DNA of 64,000 nt from Limnephilus marmoratus (GCA_917880885.1 OU862908.1:55573819-55637818), one strand, 5' to 3'; numbered from the stretch's first letter, positions 23,046 through 34,621 are shown. Notes: generated by a model from the letters alone, not told the origin. Made by a program: numbers and translations.

Positions 23046-24480
23046 TAATAAGGTTTCCATGAACAACAGTTGGAGTTTTAGGATTTTAAGTTTAGAATTT
23101 GAGTTTTTGTATTTAAGTTTTGGGCTGTAGGTTTTGAGCTATGAGTTTTGTGCTTTGAGCTTTAAGTTTTGAATCTTATTTTGGTTTTTGTGTTTTGAAA
23201 TTTATGATCAGAGCTTTAAGACCACAATGAGTACAAATCTTTATGAGATTTTCAAAAAGAGTAGTTATTCGAAGATAAGAATATGCCCAATAGGTAATAA
23301 TGATGCAATGTGCTCAATAGGTTTGTTATTATTTGCGAATTCATGGAAATGCTGTGATAACACTTTCTCTTGATAACTGGTTGAGTCTTTTAATTTCACT
23401 TTAAATACTCGGATATCAATATTTCGACGGTTTCTTGCGGTTTATGTTACAGTTTAGAACATGGGTAAATATAACGTCGAAGGAAGAAATTCTAGCAATC
23501 AGTAAATTCATTTTCATTTCACAATTTGTGCGTCAATATTAATAAAATGTTGGTCATTGGTAGTCCATGGGTGTTTTGATTAATTTCCACAATTGAATCA
23601 ACAACTTTCACGGGTCACCCCACGGGTTTATTCCCATCACGTAAAGGGCGACAGGTTGATTTGAACCAGAAAATGAATAACTTTTACCTGGAATGTAAAT
23701 TACCTCACCTTAAGCCCAGAAGTCCATATAAATCTTTTTGAAATTTCACTTGAAACCCAAAGCACGTCGGTGTTTTTTTTTTTAATTTTCCTTCCTTTGA
23801 TTATTTGATAAAACCAGATATGAAAAGGTCGTGCAAAGGTATAATTATTTACTCACATAAAATATACGGTTTGCTGATTTTTTATGACTTCAATTACCAA
23901 AACTAGCAATGAGTATCAATGAGCAAGGGCGGCTGGTTGCACAGTGAGTTCGTGTGCAGCACTGGTAAATTACTTTATAATATCTTACCGAAAAATATAA
24001 AATCTATGAATCTCATTAAAAACATCACCTACCAATATAATGCATAATATAATATGAATCAGGGAGAGCAAATTCTCAAAGTTCCGCGCGAAGTTACCCT
24101 GTCCCGGTGTGCAGGCCGATTGCAAGCGGAACGAATTATGTTTTTGTATCGAATAGCCCAAACATCGCCAGCGCGCAACGCCGGCCACAAGTATGAAAAA
24201 TTAAGATATATTGGTGTGCCACCCGGCGGCCTTTATCATACAAACTTAAATTTGGATTTAAGGCAAAAATACTTAACCAAACTGAATAATTCTTTTTTTA
24301 ATCAAAAATTTATTTTACTAAATTTTACAAATTTTTTTTTTTAATTAATTGGTGTTTTAAATTATAAAACGCAGATCATTAAGGAATTCAATTTTTTATA
24401 GGTAATTTTGACAATTTTGTCCTCGTGCTGTTTACACATTGTTTATAAATACTGTTAGTATCCTGTTTATAATGAAATAT
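23046..24480. other. AT-rich stretch; simple-sequence and a small GC-rich patch
   Basis: From about 23,080 to 23,210 a degenerate tandem of (G)TTTTGAG/TTTAAG-type units is visible. A GC-richer patch at 24,080-24,190 is open on both strands but is not recognised. Confidence 0.4.
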
Positions 24481-24499
24481 AAAACTAACTAACCAACCA

Positions 24500-24730
24500 T
24501 CAGGTCGTTTCCCCGCAGGGGTAGGCAGAGAGGACGGACCGGCAAATAACTCGGTCTTGGCGCACACTCTTTGCCTCACTCACATTCATACATCGTCTCA
24601 TACATTCTCTTCTATTATTCCGACTTTCGACATGGCCCGACTCAAGTATCTGATTCACTTGTTCGTGCCCTGTCTTTTTCGGGCGTCCCCGACATCTTCT
24701 ACCATTCACATTTGCGTTGTATATTCTTCT
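24500..24730 (-). pseudogene. Possible LINE C-terminal fragment
   Basis: The minus frame has RCRGRPKKTGHEQVNQILES, similar to the RGRPKKTW...DM pattern near the end of some LINE polyproteins. The adjoining TTTCCCCGCAGGGGTAGGC (24,509-24,528) is the kind of tail seen in related insect repeats. The frame is short and the call is tentative. Confidence 0.4.
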
Positions 24731-24769
24731 TACACTACTTTCAAATTTATTTTATTTTATAAAATATAA

Positions 24770-26110
24770 AATAAAAGAAATTAAACATTCTATAAAAAAT
24801 AGTTTTTGGGTTGAAATTTAAGATTTATTTACGAAAAAATTGTATTGTGTTTTTATTTTCTTAGTACCTACCTACAGAAAAAATATCTGTTCGAAAAAAT
24901 TAAAATTTCAATTAAAAAGCGATATGTTGAAGTTTTCGCCCTTCGAAAACAGCTTAAAATAGACCTTCTCTCTCTTCTCTAGATTAGTGGAATCATTTTT
25001 ACCTAATGTTGCTTAGTAATCGTTATCTCATAGTTACGGATTATCAGTGAACCACCACGTTTTCAGGGCAGCGGCCGCCACTGTCTGTAAGTACCTACAG
25101 GAAAGATTAATAGTGATTTTATCTCACGGTTCACCAACTTATTTTCAATACCAGGAAAGTTCTTTGTGAGTTTCCGCTTTGTAATTCTAGATGTGAAATA
25201 AACTGTCATAGTTCTAGCTATGAAACATAGGTGGCTCTAGTATAGTAAGAACATAAAGGTTATAGAGTTGTCCGACAGATGTCAGTAGTATAGGGTCGCC
25301 CCTCTATGGTGGTACAAAGGTATAGCGAGCCTTAATGTTTCGAGAAGAAGAGAGATTTTGAGATCATAATAGAACGGTCATTTGTATTGTACATTCGTCA
25401 CCTGCACAAAAGATTAGTCTTAATAAAAGACATGTGCTTTCTTGTGAAAAAAGTGTATTAATTTCAAGAACCATACCGACAATCAGATTCTAGAATCACT
25501 TCAAAATTAGCTCATGTCACCTCAACCACGCCAGTGGATTAATCTAGTTTAGGTGTTAAATAATGTTGCCAATAATGAACCGCTTCATTTAACCACATTA
25601 ACGTGTAAAATCTAACCCTTAAAGTTTATTGTGTCGTAATTTTGTAGTTGATAATGATATCGCTTTTTGCTTCTATCCCCATGGTGTGTAGGTATTTACA
25701 GATAGGCAAGCAGTGGAATAGCGGCAAACTCCAAAACTTACCGGGCCCCGGGCCATTCATTGCATATTAAATAAGTAATAATACATAAATATCGTTTGCC
25801 ATTTATATTCACTAACTTCCGAATTTCTGGAAGGCATTTTCTACAAAATAAACTAAGAATAAATTGTGTCCATCTAGTAATGATACTGGTAAAAAGCATC
25901 GCAGGACTAATGTAATGTGATTCTTTCATCGATTTCAAACTGCCGGGTTCCAGTTTGACGATGATATAAGGACAAACCGGTAGCAGATAAAGAAAAATTA
26001 AGCAACCAATGTACATGTGAAACAAAACACTTCAAAACAAAATTAATGTTAAGGTATTGTATGCTGTGAGGCTAAATGAAGTAGATAGGGAAGTGGACTG
26101 TGGAAGAAGC
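24770..26110. other. AT-rich stretch, nothing recognised
   Basis: The only open frame above 90 codons (minus 25,738-26,025) shows no recognisable motif. A short SINE-like phrase (GCTGTGAGGCTAAATGAAG) is at about 26,060. Confidence 0.4.
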
Positions 26111-26121
26111 GAGGATAATCT

Positions 26122-26208
26122 TGTTGTTTAGGTTGTTCTGGTTGTTCTGGTTGTTCTGGATGTTCTGGTTGTTCTGGTTGTTCTGGTTGTTCAGGTTGTT
26201 CAGGTTGG
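26122..26208. repeat. 9-bp microsatellite (GGTTGTTCT)n
   Basis: About nine head-to-tail units of GGTTGTTCT, with small changes (GGATGTTCT, GGTTGTTCA). It sits next to a SINE remnant. Confidence 0.85.
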
Positions 26209-26289
26209 ATTATTTAACCCGATTTAAAAATAGACATTTTACAACTAAAGTCATTTTTAGTATTTAAATTATTACAGTTTTTTACCAGA

Positions 26290-26525
26290 GGGACACTGTT
26301 AGTGCAACGAACGAGCGTCCTAATTGCTCCCTGCTGACCGGAGCCAGTGAGACAATAGCATCCCCTAAAGTAGAGTATGTTGTGAGGCTGAAGGAATGGA
26401 GAAGTATATGGAGATAGAGGAAGTGCCTGACTATTCGGATCTGGTCACCAAACGTAGCTAAAGCCATTCCAAACAATGTTTAAATTCTGATTAGTGGTCT
26501 TTCACCGGTGCGATATTGAGAGCAT
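26290..26525 (-). mobile_element. SINE, decayed minus copy
   Basis: It has GGAGCCAGTGAGACAATAGC, GTTGTGAGGCTGAAGG, TTCGGATCTGGTCACCAAAC and GGTCTTTCACCGGTGCGATA, matching the SINE body at 58,858. The tRNA head is missing. Confidence 0.6.
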
Positions 26526-27202
26526 CTCATAATTATTTTTGGATGCCCACGCTTCTCTGAAAGTCGCCACGCCACTGGCTTAGGTATTGTACTAGAGTTT
26601 TGCCCCATCCTACCCTCGCCGGAATAATTAGAAAGTTTAACCGATACCCGTTGATTACGTATCACATTCGCTTTGATTGGGCCCCCACCTCCCCCAGGCA
26701 GCCAAACTCCACTTTGATGGCCGTGATAAACCAACGCCAACCCCGCCTGGTATTGGTGTTATAAAAAAACTCTCCCAATTTAAGGAGAATACATATTGGA
26801 TTAGTACATTGGGGAGGTTTACAAAATGTGTACATTGAGTATATTAAAGATTTATTTAGCGTTGTGTGTGCTTCTTGAACATTTTCGGTGATTTTTGCGA
26901 ACAAATTATACACAGTGAATTGGTTGGTACTTATCGCTGTTGATCCCTGAATATTTATCATTTTTGGGAGGAATGGTAAAAGATAGAGGAAGAAGGATCA
27001 TGGACAAAATACGATCATGGTTCAATGACAACTCAGAATAGTGGCAAACCAACACGCTTTTGAAAAGTGATATAAAGTCATTAAAAGTGATGACAAAAAA
27101 ACTACCGGCCTTTAAACCTAACAAAATAAATAACTGTCCTATAAACCTATCCCAACGTAACCTATTAAAACTAGGTTTTTTTCATCGCTTTTTATGACTT
27201 AA

Positions 27203-27483
27203 CTAGCAGACCCGACCACACGTTGCTGTGGCTAACGAAACACAACGCCATTACCCAACCTTTATAAAATCTACACCACCCGCTTGCCAGCTGCCCGCTG
27301 CCTGAATTGAATATTTGAATTTCTCGGCTTTTTTTCTGCTATAATAAGCATGTATTTAACATTTAAAACTTCCCCTTGAATCACTCTATCTATTGGTGAT
27401 AACTGTATGAAAATCCGTTGCGTAGTTTAAAAGATCTATGCGCACATACATTTTGAGCGACTTCATTTTATGCTATGTAATGA
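27203..27483 (-). mobile_element. Non-autonomous Helitron, minus copy
   Basis: Read on the minus strand it starts TCATTACATAGCATAAAATG after an A and ends GGGTCTGCTAG before a T. The subterminal GCCACA/TGTGG stem-loop is near the end. It is a 281-bp copy of the family at 17,808. Confidence 0.7.
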
Positions 27484-27793
27484 TATCACTTTTCAAAGGA
27501 GTGTTGAATTGTCACTGACCTGAGTTTCCTGGTTCTTAATCGATTATATTATATTAGACATACCTAGTGCATTATTATTTTTCTCTTTCATACTCTTTTC
27601 TACCTTTATTTGTTATTTTTTTTATTGACTTTGACTATGAATTAATTTCTGTGAAATCTATTATAAAAATTTTGTTATCCTATGTTTTTCCGAGAGTTGC
27701 TCTTTTAAAATAATATGGCTTAAAGAGGTCAATGAAAAAACCAGACATTAAAAACGATATAGAAGACAAATGAACTATATTTAAACAACTTTA

Positions 27794-27831
27794 GTCCGCC
27801 TCGGCACAGGACCCCCTAGTGAGGAGGACTA
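27794..27831 (+). other. Conserved LINE 3' UTR hairpin, copy 2
   Basis: AGTCCGCCTC (27,794-27,803) pairs with GAGGAGGACT (27,822-27,831) with one mismatch. The loop holds CACAG and CTAGT as at 13,617. It appears to mark a strongly 5'-truncated LINE tail followed by an A-rich segment with AATAAAAAAATAAA (27,900-27,925). Confidence 0.5.
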
Positions 27832-28169
27832 AGAAATACAATATTTTATACTTAATTTCACCATTACATTATATGTACAATTATTTTATATAGTCACTAA
27901 AATAAAAAAATAAAAAAATAAAATTTGAAAAAAGGTTGTAACACAATAAATTAAAGTATAATATATATATTTATCATCTTTATATATTGTAACCATTACA
28001 GCCTATCAAGATTAATAAGAAAATAAAAAATAAAAAAATACAATTCTTATCAATTTAATGAAATTTGATGTAATAGTCTTCCCATTTTTACGAATAAAGT
28101 GTCGTTTTCCACCAAACAATATCATACCTAATCGCACGAAATACTTTTTTTTTTTAATTTTGTCTTATT

Positions 28170-28460
28170 TCACCTTAAAACTTTAATATAGTCACCACAC
28201 AACAAATAACAACGCACAACCTTATAACTATTCATTAAAAGGCTTCTTAGACGCGACACGAGTATATTACAATGTCTGTGCTTCCCTCGCTGTCTGCTGT
28301 GTGCTGAGTCCTCCCCCTGAGGTAAACAGTAAACAGGTGAGGGGCGCCGATAGAGGATAGAGAGCATACAGCCTCCCGCCCCCGGACACGGAAGGGGAGG
28401 CTCTGGGCGCCGGTCCGCGGAAGCCTTCATTACCCGCACTTTGTCATACGTGCGTGCTAG
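28170..28460. other. GC-rich patch, candidate exon or promoter
   Basis: Between about 28,270 and 28,420 GC content rises sharply. A minus frame of 89 codons crosses it, and on the + strand AAACAG/GTGAGG gives a donor-like site at about 28,335. Neither strand shows a known domain. A promoter or first exon is possible, a chance isochore is not excluded. Confidence 0.25.
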
Positions 28461-28893
28461 GGGCTGTACACTGTACCCTGTACTCTACAGATACTTGCGG
28501 AACAAAAGATGTCTTGAAAGCTCCGACGTTAATGATGACGGCTTTTATTTCTATTCCGTCGCGTTTCGTTAACATTTCACGTCAGTTTGATGGCGAGATT
28601 TTACTTTCAGTCGGTTCAAAGCAAATTTTAGGGTCTCCTTAAATTTTCCTTTCACAACAATCTATTTTCAGCCATGCTTAATTTGGTATTCAGTACTCGA
28701 AGAATCCATCCAATCATACTTTGCCTTCTTTACTACCTCCATCTCCAATTATAAAATGACGTGTTTTGTTAAGTTTTGAGTAAAATTGTTTTTCATGTTA
28801 CATTATTAAAACTTAGATATAAGTTTTAGTTTCTACCCACATATATTTTATTTTGAGGTTTTTTTTTTTTTATTTAATATAGTTATATAATTG
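28461..28893. other. AT-rich flank of the LTR retrotransposon
   Basis: No gene was seen. A T12 run precedes the 5' LTR. Confidence 0.5.
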
Positions 28894-29042
28894 TAAGATC
28901 TCTATGATACAATATTGTCTATGGGAGATCCGGAAATGGGATCACCCACTTTGTACTCTCTGTTCAAGATGTCAACAAGTATTCCAAATAAATGTTATCT
29001 CAACTAATAAATCTTTTAATGTTAATACCTAACATTATAATA
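28894..29042 (+). repeat. 5' LTR
   Basis: It runs from TAAGATCTCTATGATAC to ACATTATAATA and is identical to the corresponding part of the 3' LTR. It lacks the first 8 bases (TGTTATGT) that start the 3' LTR; the sequence there is ATATAATTG instead. It contains AATAAATG and AATAAATC, possible poly(A) signals. Confidence 0.85.
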
Positions 29043-29056
29043 TGGTGTCAGAAGTT
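29043..29056 (+). promoter_or_regulatory. Primer-binding site
   Basis: TGGTGTCAGAAGTT follows the 5' LTR without a gap. The TGG start matches the CCA end of a tRNA, as in most LTR elements. I cannot assign the priming tRNA with certainty. Confidence 0.55.
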
Positions 29057-29128
29057 AAAAAACATCGTGTAAAGTTTATTTAAAAATAATACGTTACGTG
29101 AAATTATAAAGGATTGAAAAGATTCTAA

Positions 29129-32100
29129 GTGATTAAAATTAAAATAAAAATGGCGAGTGTAAACGCCTGTCCGCCAATGAGTTTCGATGGTAATCTATCA
29201 CACAACTGGTCGAAATGGATCTTAAAATTTGAATTATTTTTGCAAGCATGCAATCAAGATACCGCTACAGATTCCAAAAAGGTTGCTCTACTTTTATTTT
29301 CAATGGGCGAGAATGCTATCGAAATTTTCAACACATGGACCGATATCGATATCAAGACAGCAAAATACACCGTAGTTATTAAGAAGTTTGAAGATTATTT
29401 TACCCCGAAAAAACATAAAACAATGGAAAGGTATAAATTTTTCACAAGAAAACAAAAAGAAGATGAAAATTTTCAAGATTTTTTATTGTCACTTCGTAAA
29501 TACATTGCGTCATGCGAATTTGGAAATATGAAAGACGATATTTTAAAAGATATTTTTATCATAAATATGCACAAAAAACACTTCAGAATTCGAGAAAATC
29601 TATTACAACAATCCGATATTGACACTGAGAAAGCATTCAATATTGCTCAAAATATGTTGTTGTCAAATGAAGCTGTAACAGAACTTCAAGAAAAATTTCA
29701 TTCTACTAGTAAAATACATAATATTCACAGTCGTCGGGATACATTGAGGAATACGTCAAGAAACCGAAGAAGTCCGTCAAGAAACCAAAGAAGTCCATCA
29801 AGGAATCGATTTGGAAGTCAGTCAAACCAGTACACAAGTCATAATCCAGTCGGAAAGGAAAGGTCATTTCAATTCTCGCAGAGAAGTCATTCAAAAGTAC
29901 AATCATGTAAACGATGCGGAGAAATTCATCGCACCAGATGTCCGGCAATGAGAGTTAAGTGCCACAAATGTCATTCTTTTGGTCATTTTTCTAAAATGTG
30001 CTACAGTAAAAATATTAATTCTAAACGTAATGTAGGAATGTTATTTTCTAATAATAATAGTGATTTAGATTTTAATATTGGTACAATCAATTTAGATTTA
30101 AACTCAGATAAATATTGTCAAAATAATTCAGTACATAAGAATGGTCAACTAATTTTAAATAAAAATACTCAGAAAGTCTGTCAAAACAATTCAAATGTAA
30201 ACAAACAAAGTTATGATTGTTACATGTCTAATTTAAATATTCCAGTCAATGATTTTAAAATCAAGTCAGAGTCTAACAATGTGAATGAGGAATTATTTAT
30301 AAGTCATATTAATATCCAAAATGTTAATAATTTGCATAATACAAATTGGATAATTGAAATAACAATTAATAATTGTAAAATAAATGCCATAATCGACACA
30401 GGAGCGATGGCAAATATGATTTCGTTAGAAAATTTTAATAAATTAAAAATATCTAAGTCGTTACTAAGAAACACAAATGCTAAAGTGACAGCATTTGGAG
30501 GATTCAATGTACCTATAATTGGAGAATGTAATTTAAAATGTTATTACAATGAAAACAGAAGTCAAATAATAACATTTATAGTATGTAAATTTAAATGTCA
30601 AACAATAATTGGTTTAAAGATGTGTGAAAAAATGAATTTAATTCAAAAAATTTATCAAAATTCTTTTGTGAACTGTAAAAATACTGAAAATTTATTAAGG
30701 CAATATAACGATGTGTTTCAGGGTCTTGGATGCATACCGTACACATGTCATCTGTCAGTGGATCCGAACATAATTCCAACAATAGATGCTCAACGCAGAG
30801 TTCCTTTCAAACTAATGGACCGACTAAAAGAGGAACTAGATGGAATGGTAAAACAAAACGTTATAGAAAAAATTACAAAACCTACAAAATGGGTGAGTTC
30901 GTTAGTCATCGTAGAGAAGCGTGATGGTAAATTGAGGTTATGTTTAGATCCCAAAAATTTAAATAAGGCATTACAAAGGTCACACTATCCATTACCAACA
31001 TTTGAGGAAATTAGATATAGAGTTCATGGAGCAAAAATTTTTTCTCATCTAGACGCAACATCAGGATATTGGTCAATTCCGTTAGATAAAGAAAGTGCAG
31101 AATTATGTACATTCAATAGCCCATTCGGGAGATATTGTTTCAAACGTTTACCTTTTGGTATTAAAAATTCTTCAGAAATATTTACTAGAGTAATGAAAGA
31201 ATTATTTGAAAATATTGAAGGAGTAACAATATTTATTGATGATATTTTAGTTTTTGGAAAAGATCAAGAGAGTCACGATAAATCTTTAAAACAAGTGTTA
31301 GATAAGGCACGGGAAAATAATTTAAAATTTAACATGAGCAAATGTAAATTTAACGTCAAAGAAATTAAATTTCTAGGTCATATATTTTGTGATGAAGGAA
31401 TAAAAGCTGATTATTCACAAATAAGTGCTATTAGGGAAATGAAGTCACCTAAAGATAAAAAAGAATTACAAAGATTTTTAGGAATGATTAACTATTTAAG
31501 TCCATTCATCAAAAATATGTCAGAAAAAACTAATGTATTAAGACAATTATTAAAGAAAAACGTAGAATTTTTGTGGGATGAAAATTACGAAAAGTCGTTC
31601 AATGAATTAAAAAATACAATTAGTTCAGAACCAATTTTGACACATTACGATAAAAATAAACCGATTACATTATCTGTAGACTCATCAAAATCAGCAGTAG
31701 ATATGGTCATTATGCAAGACAAAAGACCAATAGCATATTCTTCAAAAACACTCACACCAGCACAGACTAGATATGCACAAATTGAAAAAGAATTATACGC
31801 TATAGTTTGTGGTTGTTATAAATTTGATCAATATTTATATGGTCAAACCGTATATGTGCAAACTGATCATAAACCCTTAATTACTTTATTTCAAAAATCG
31901 TTATATGACATACCAGCCAGATTGCAAAGAATGATGCTAGATTTACAAAAATATGATCTCATTTTAGAATATATTCCGGGAAAAAATTTGTACATTGCAG
32001 ATACATTATCAAGGTCGGCATTGCCAAATACAGAAACATTAACTTTTGAAAGCGATATTAATTTACATGTTAACACTATAGTTAATAACATGGCAGTAAC

Positions 32101-33424
32101 ACCACAAAAATTAGAAGAAATTAAAAAAGCAACTAGGGAGGACACAGCTTTACAAATTCTAATAAAGTACTACATTGAAGGTTGGCCGACATCCAAAAAT
32201 AAAGTTAATTCTTTAGTTAAACAATATTGGAATATACAATCAGAAATAAATGTTTGTAACGATTTAGTTTTTAAAGGTCATTCTTTAATAATTCCTACAG
32301 TTATGATACCAGAAATATTAAAGAAAATGCATGAAGGGCATCAAGGGATTATAAAAACAAAGAAATTGGTTAGAGATTTTCTATATTGGTCAAATATGAA
32401 TTCAGATATTAAAAATATGATTGAACAATGTCAAACATGTCTAAAATTTAAACCTTCTAATCAACCCGAGTCACTTATATCACACCCAATATCAAACTAC
32501 CCTTGGGAACGTATTGGTGTAGATATTTTAACATTTAATAATACTTATTATTTAGTAGTAGTTGATTATTACTCAAAGTATATAGAAATTGCAAATATGA
32601 ATAAGCATTACACAGCAGATGTAGTAGTAAAAAATTTAAAATCAATTTGCAGTCGACATGGAATACCATTAGAATTAGTCAGTGATGGAGGTCCACCATT
32701 CAATTCAGTTGCATTTAAATCATTTACGTATGAATGGGATATTTATCATACAACAACAAGTCCGTATCATTCTCAGTCAAACGGACAAGTTGAAAGTGCA
32801 GTCAAAATCGTAAAAAATATTTTAAGAAAATGTCAAGAAGATAAAACCGATCCATATTTGTCATTATTACATTATCGTACGACGCCAAAAGAGAATTTAC
32901 CTTCTCCGTCACAATTATTAATGTCAAGACAACTTCGTTGTAACTTACCGTCTACTAAAAGACAGTTAAAACCAAAAGTAGTCAAATTTAAAGAATATAA
33001 AAAAGAAGCAGAAAATCGTCAAAATAAAATGAAAAAATATGCCGATAGAGGTAGTCAGAATTTAAAACCATTAAATATTGGGGATAAAGTAGTTTTTAAA
33101 AGAAAACCAGAAAGTCATTGGGAGCCAGCAATAGTAAAGGAGTTGTGGAATAAAAGTCCAAGGTCATACATAATTGAAACTTCAAATGGAAATAAATATA
33201 GAAGAAATAGAATTCATTTAAGATATGATAAGTCAAATGAAAATAATAATTATAATAGTCAAGAAAAAAGTCAACAAGACAGTCAATCATCAGAAGTAAT
33301 AAATAAAAGTCAGAATACTAGTCAAATGTATTTTCCAAGTTTAGATTTTGCGGTTCCATCTACCTCAAGTCAAGTCATTACTAGAACAGGAAGAGTTGTG
33401 AAGATTCCTGACAGATACATGTAA
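29129..33424 (+). CDS. Gag-Pol polyprotein of a Ty3/gypsy retrotransposon
   Basis: This single 1,431-residue frame carries all replication enzymes of the element. The N-terminal Gag includes an Arg/Ser-rich stretch (RNRRSPSRNQRSPSRN, near residues 210-225) and two zinc knuckles near residues 260 and 278 (the second CHKCHSFGHFSKMC is a standard CCHC). The protease Asp is in AIIDTGAMAN near 423. Reverse transcriptase has LDATSGYWSIPL and FIDDILVFG (catalytic Asp pair near 704). RNase H starts near 850 (SVDSSKSAVDM) with TDHKPL. Integrase has the HHCC finger (HEGHQG to CQTCLKF, about 1068-1101) and Asp, Asp and Glu near 1131, 1185 and 1221 with D-X35-E spacing. The preferred start is the first ATG at 29,129; an ATG at 29,150 is also possible. 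There is no frameshift between gag and pol, unlike many relatives. Confidence 0.92.
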   Translation: MIKIKIKMASVNACPPMSFDGNLSHNWSKWILKFELFLQACNQDTATDSKKVALLLFSMGENAIEIFNTWTDIDIKTAKYTVVIKKFEDYFTPKKHKTMERYKFFTRKQKEDENFQDFLLSLRKYIASCEFGNMKDDILKDIFIINMHKKHFRIRENLLQQSDIDTEKAFNIAQNMLLSNEAVTELQEKFHSTSKIHNIHSRRDTLRNTSRNRRSPSRNQRSPSRNRFGSQSNQYTSHNPVGKERSFQFSQRSHSKVQSCKRCGEIHRTRCPAMRVKCHKCHSFGHFSKMCYSKNINSKRNVGMLFSNNNSDLDFNIGTINLDLNSDKYCQNNSVHKNGQLILNKNTQKVCQNNSNVNKQSYDCYMSNLNIPVNDFKIKSESNNVNEELFISHINIQNVNNLHNTNWIIEITINNCKINAIIDTGAMANMISLENFNKLKISKSLLRNTNAKVTAFGGFNVPIIGECNLKCYYNENRSQIITFIVCKFKCQTIIGLKMCEKMNLIQKIYQNSFVNCKNTENLLRQYNDVFQGLGCIPYTCHLSVDPNIIPTIDAQRRVPFKLMDRLKEELDGMVKQNVIEKITKPTKWVSSLVIVEKRDGKLRLCLDPKNLNKALQRSHYPLPTFEEIRYRVHGAKIFSHLDATSGYWSIPLDKESAELCTFNSPFGRYCFKRLPFGIKNSSEIFTRVMKELFENIEGVTIFIDDILVFGKDQESHDKSLKQVLDKARENNLKFNMSKCKFNVKEIKFLGHIFCDEGIKADYSQISAIREMKSPKDKKELQRFLGMINYLSPFIKNMSEKTNVLRQLLKKNVEFLWDENYEKSFNELKNTISSEPILTHYDKNKPITLSVDSSKSAVDMVIMQDKRPIAYSSKTLTPAQTRYAQIEKELYAIVCGCYKFDQYLYGQTVYVQTDHKPLITLFQKSLYDIPARLQRMMLDLQKYDLILEYIPGKNLYIADTLSRSALPNTETLTFESDINLHVNTIVNNMAVTPQKLEEIKKATREDTALQILIKYYIEGWPTSKNKVNSLVKQYWNIQSEINVCNDLVFKGHSLIIPTVMIPEILKKMHEGHQGIIKTKKLVRDFLYWSNMNSDIKNMIEQCQTCLKFKPSNQPESLISHPISNYPWERIGVDILTFNNTYYLVVVDYYSKYIEIANMNKHYTADVVVKNLKSICSRHGIPLELVSDGGPPFNSVAFKSFTYEWDIYHTTTSPYHSQSNGQVESAVKIVKNILRKCQEDKTDPYLSLLHYRTTPKENLPSPSQLLMSRQLRCNLPSTKRQLKPKVVKFKEYKKEAENRQNKMKKYADRGSQNLKPLNIGDKVVFKRKPESHWEPAIVKELWNKSPRSYIIETSNGNKYRRNRIHLRYDKSNENNNYNSQEKSQQDSQSSEVINKSQNTSQMYFPSLDFAVPSTSSQVITRTGRVVKIPDRYM

Positions 33425-33745
33425 AACTAATTAAAGATATTTACATAAAATACAAACATATTATATGTTTTAAATGTGTTTATATAAAAGCATAGTCTTA
33501 AGAAAAAATATGTTTTGTTTTGTTTATATAATTTATTGCAAATGTATATGCATTGTCTAATGAAGAAGACTGTTTTTAGTTTGTTAAAAAACATTAAATA
33601 TGTATTTAAGTTTTCATTATAATTTTTGTTAAAAATGTCATAATTTAGTAGTAAGTAAAAATGTCGAAAAATATTTAGAGACATGAGATGAAAATTAAAA
33701 TGTATTATGTTAATTAAAAAATTAAAAATATTTATTTTTTTTTAT
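33425..33745 (+). other. 3' untranslated part of the LTR element
   Basis: This is AT-rich sequence between the stop codon and the polypurine tract. There is no env-like frame on the + strand. Confidence 0.7.
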
Positions 33746-33758
33746 AAAAAAAGGGAGA

Positions 33759-33915
33759 TGTTATGTTAAGATCTCTATGATACAATATTGTCTATGGGAG
33801 ATCCGGAAATGGGATCACCCACTTTGTACTCTCTGTTCAAGATGTCAACAAGTATTCCAAATAAATGTTATCTCAACTAATAAATCTTTTAATGTTAATA
33901 CCTAACATTATAATA
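33759..33915 (+). repeat. 3' LTR
   Basis: It starts TGTTATGTTAAGATC right after the polypurine tract and ends ACATTATAATA. It is identical to the 5' LTR over 149 bases. The flank after it begins CAGTGGAG. Confidence 0.85.
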
Positions 33916-34237
33916 CAGTGGAGTTATAGAAATTACATAGCGGTACAGAAATTATTTAAATATTGCAATCTCACCAAAGAAGAAGCTAGTTCTTGTGCTT
34001 GATGAGCGAGTTACACTAACTACAACTGATATAGAACAACATTATGTAATAAGTAAGTATATAATAGGATAAATTGAGACTTCTGGATCATCTATATGCG
34101 TAGGTGTACATACATAGGATACGGTTACATACTAAGATATTGTGCACTTAGGAGAAATTCTAAAAATCTAAATTAAATAGAGATGAATATGTATTAAAAA
34201 TAAATAGAAAGAAAGAGAAAAACAGGTAATTATTTAG

Positions 34238-34590
34238 TTAATTATTCCTGATGAAGTGTAGCTTCAGTTTGAGTTTCAGTTTATTGATGTCTTTGGTTTT
34301 TTTTATTCCAATGGGAAGGTTGTTGAAAAACTTTATTCCTAAATAGATATAATTGTTTTGCATTAGTTTGGTATTAAATTTTGGTGTTTTGATGTTGTTT
34401 TCGTATCTTTTTGATTGGTGAGTTTCAAATTTCTTGATGATATTATCTTTGTAAATTTGGATAATTGCATTTTTCTTGAAGATATTCTCAACTCGTAAAT
34501 TACTATTTCCATTCAGATGAACCAAATTAATTTGACTAAAACCAGGGACCTTGGCGGGATTTTTGAGGCCACACTCTAATTTTAGCTCCT
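34238..34590 (-). pseudogene. Possible LINE C-terminal fragment
   Basis: The minus frame shows YIYLGIKFFNNLPIGIKKTK, then INKLKLKLKLHF and stop. This is the pattern of LINE C-termini (GxKxxNxLP..IK....FKxxLxxxL). The open frame extends upstream to about 34,590 without its own start. No reverse transcriptase motif remains. Confidence 0.45.
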
Positions 34591-34621
34591 ATCTATTTAG
34601 TTTTTCTGGGATAACATAATG

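Larger units (their letters stand above)
28894..33915 (+). mobile_element. Ty3/gypsy LTR retrotransposon, apparently intact coding region
   Basis: This is a complete element. It has a 149-bp 5' LTR, an adjacent primer-binding-like site (TGGTGTCAGAAG), one uninterrupted gag-pol frame (1,431 codons) and a polypurine tract AAAAAAAGGGAGA at 33,746-33,758. It ends in a 157-bp 3' LTR. The LTRs are identical over their shared 149 bp, which means recent insertion. Domain order protease, reverse transcriptase, RNase H, integrase places it in Ty3/gypsy. There is no env frame. It is the only element here that may still encode working proteins. Confidence 0.9.

Noticed and set aside
26122..26208. Possible Gln-Pro-Glu repeat protein on the minus strand
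   Set aside because: It is only the 9-bp microsatellite read in frame; no surrounding coding sequence.
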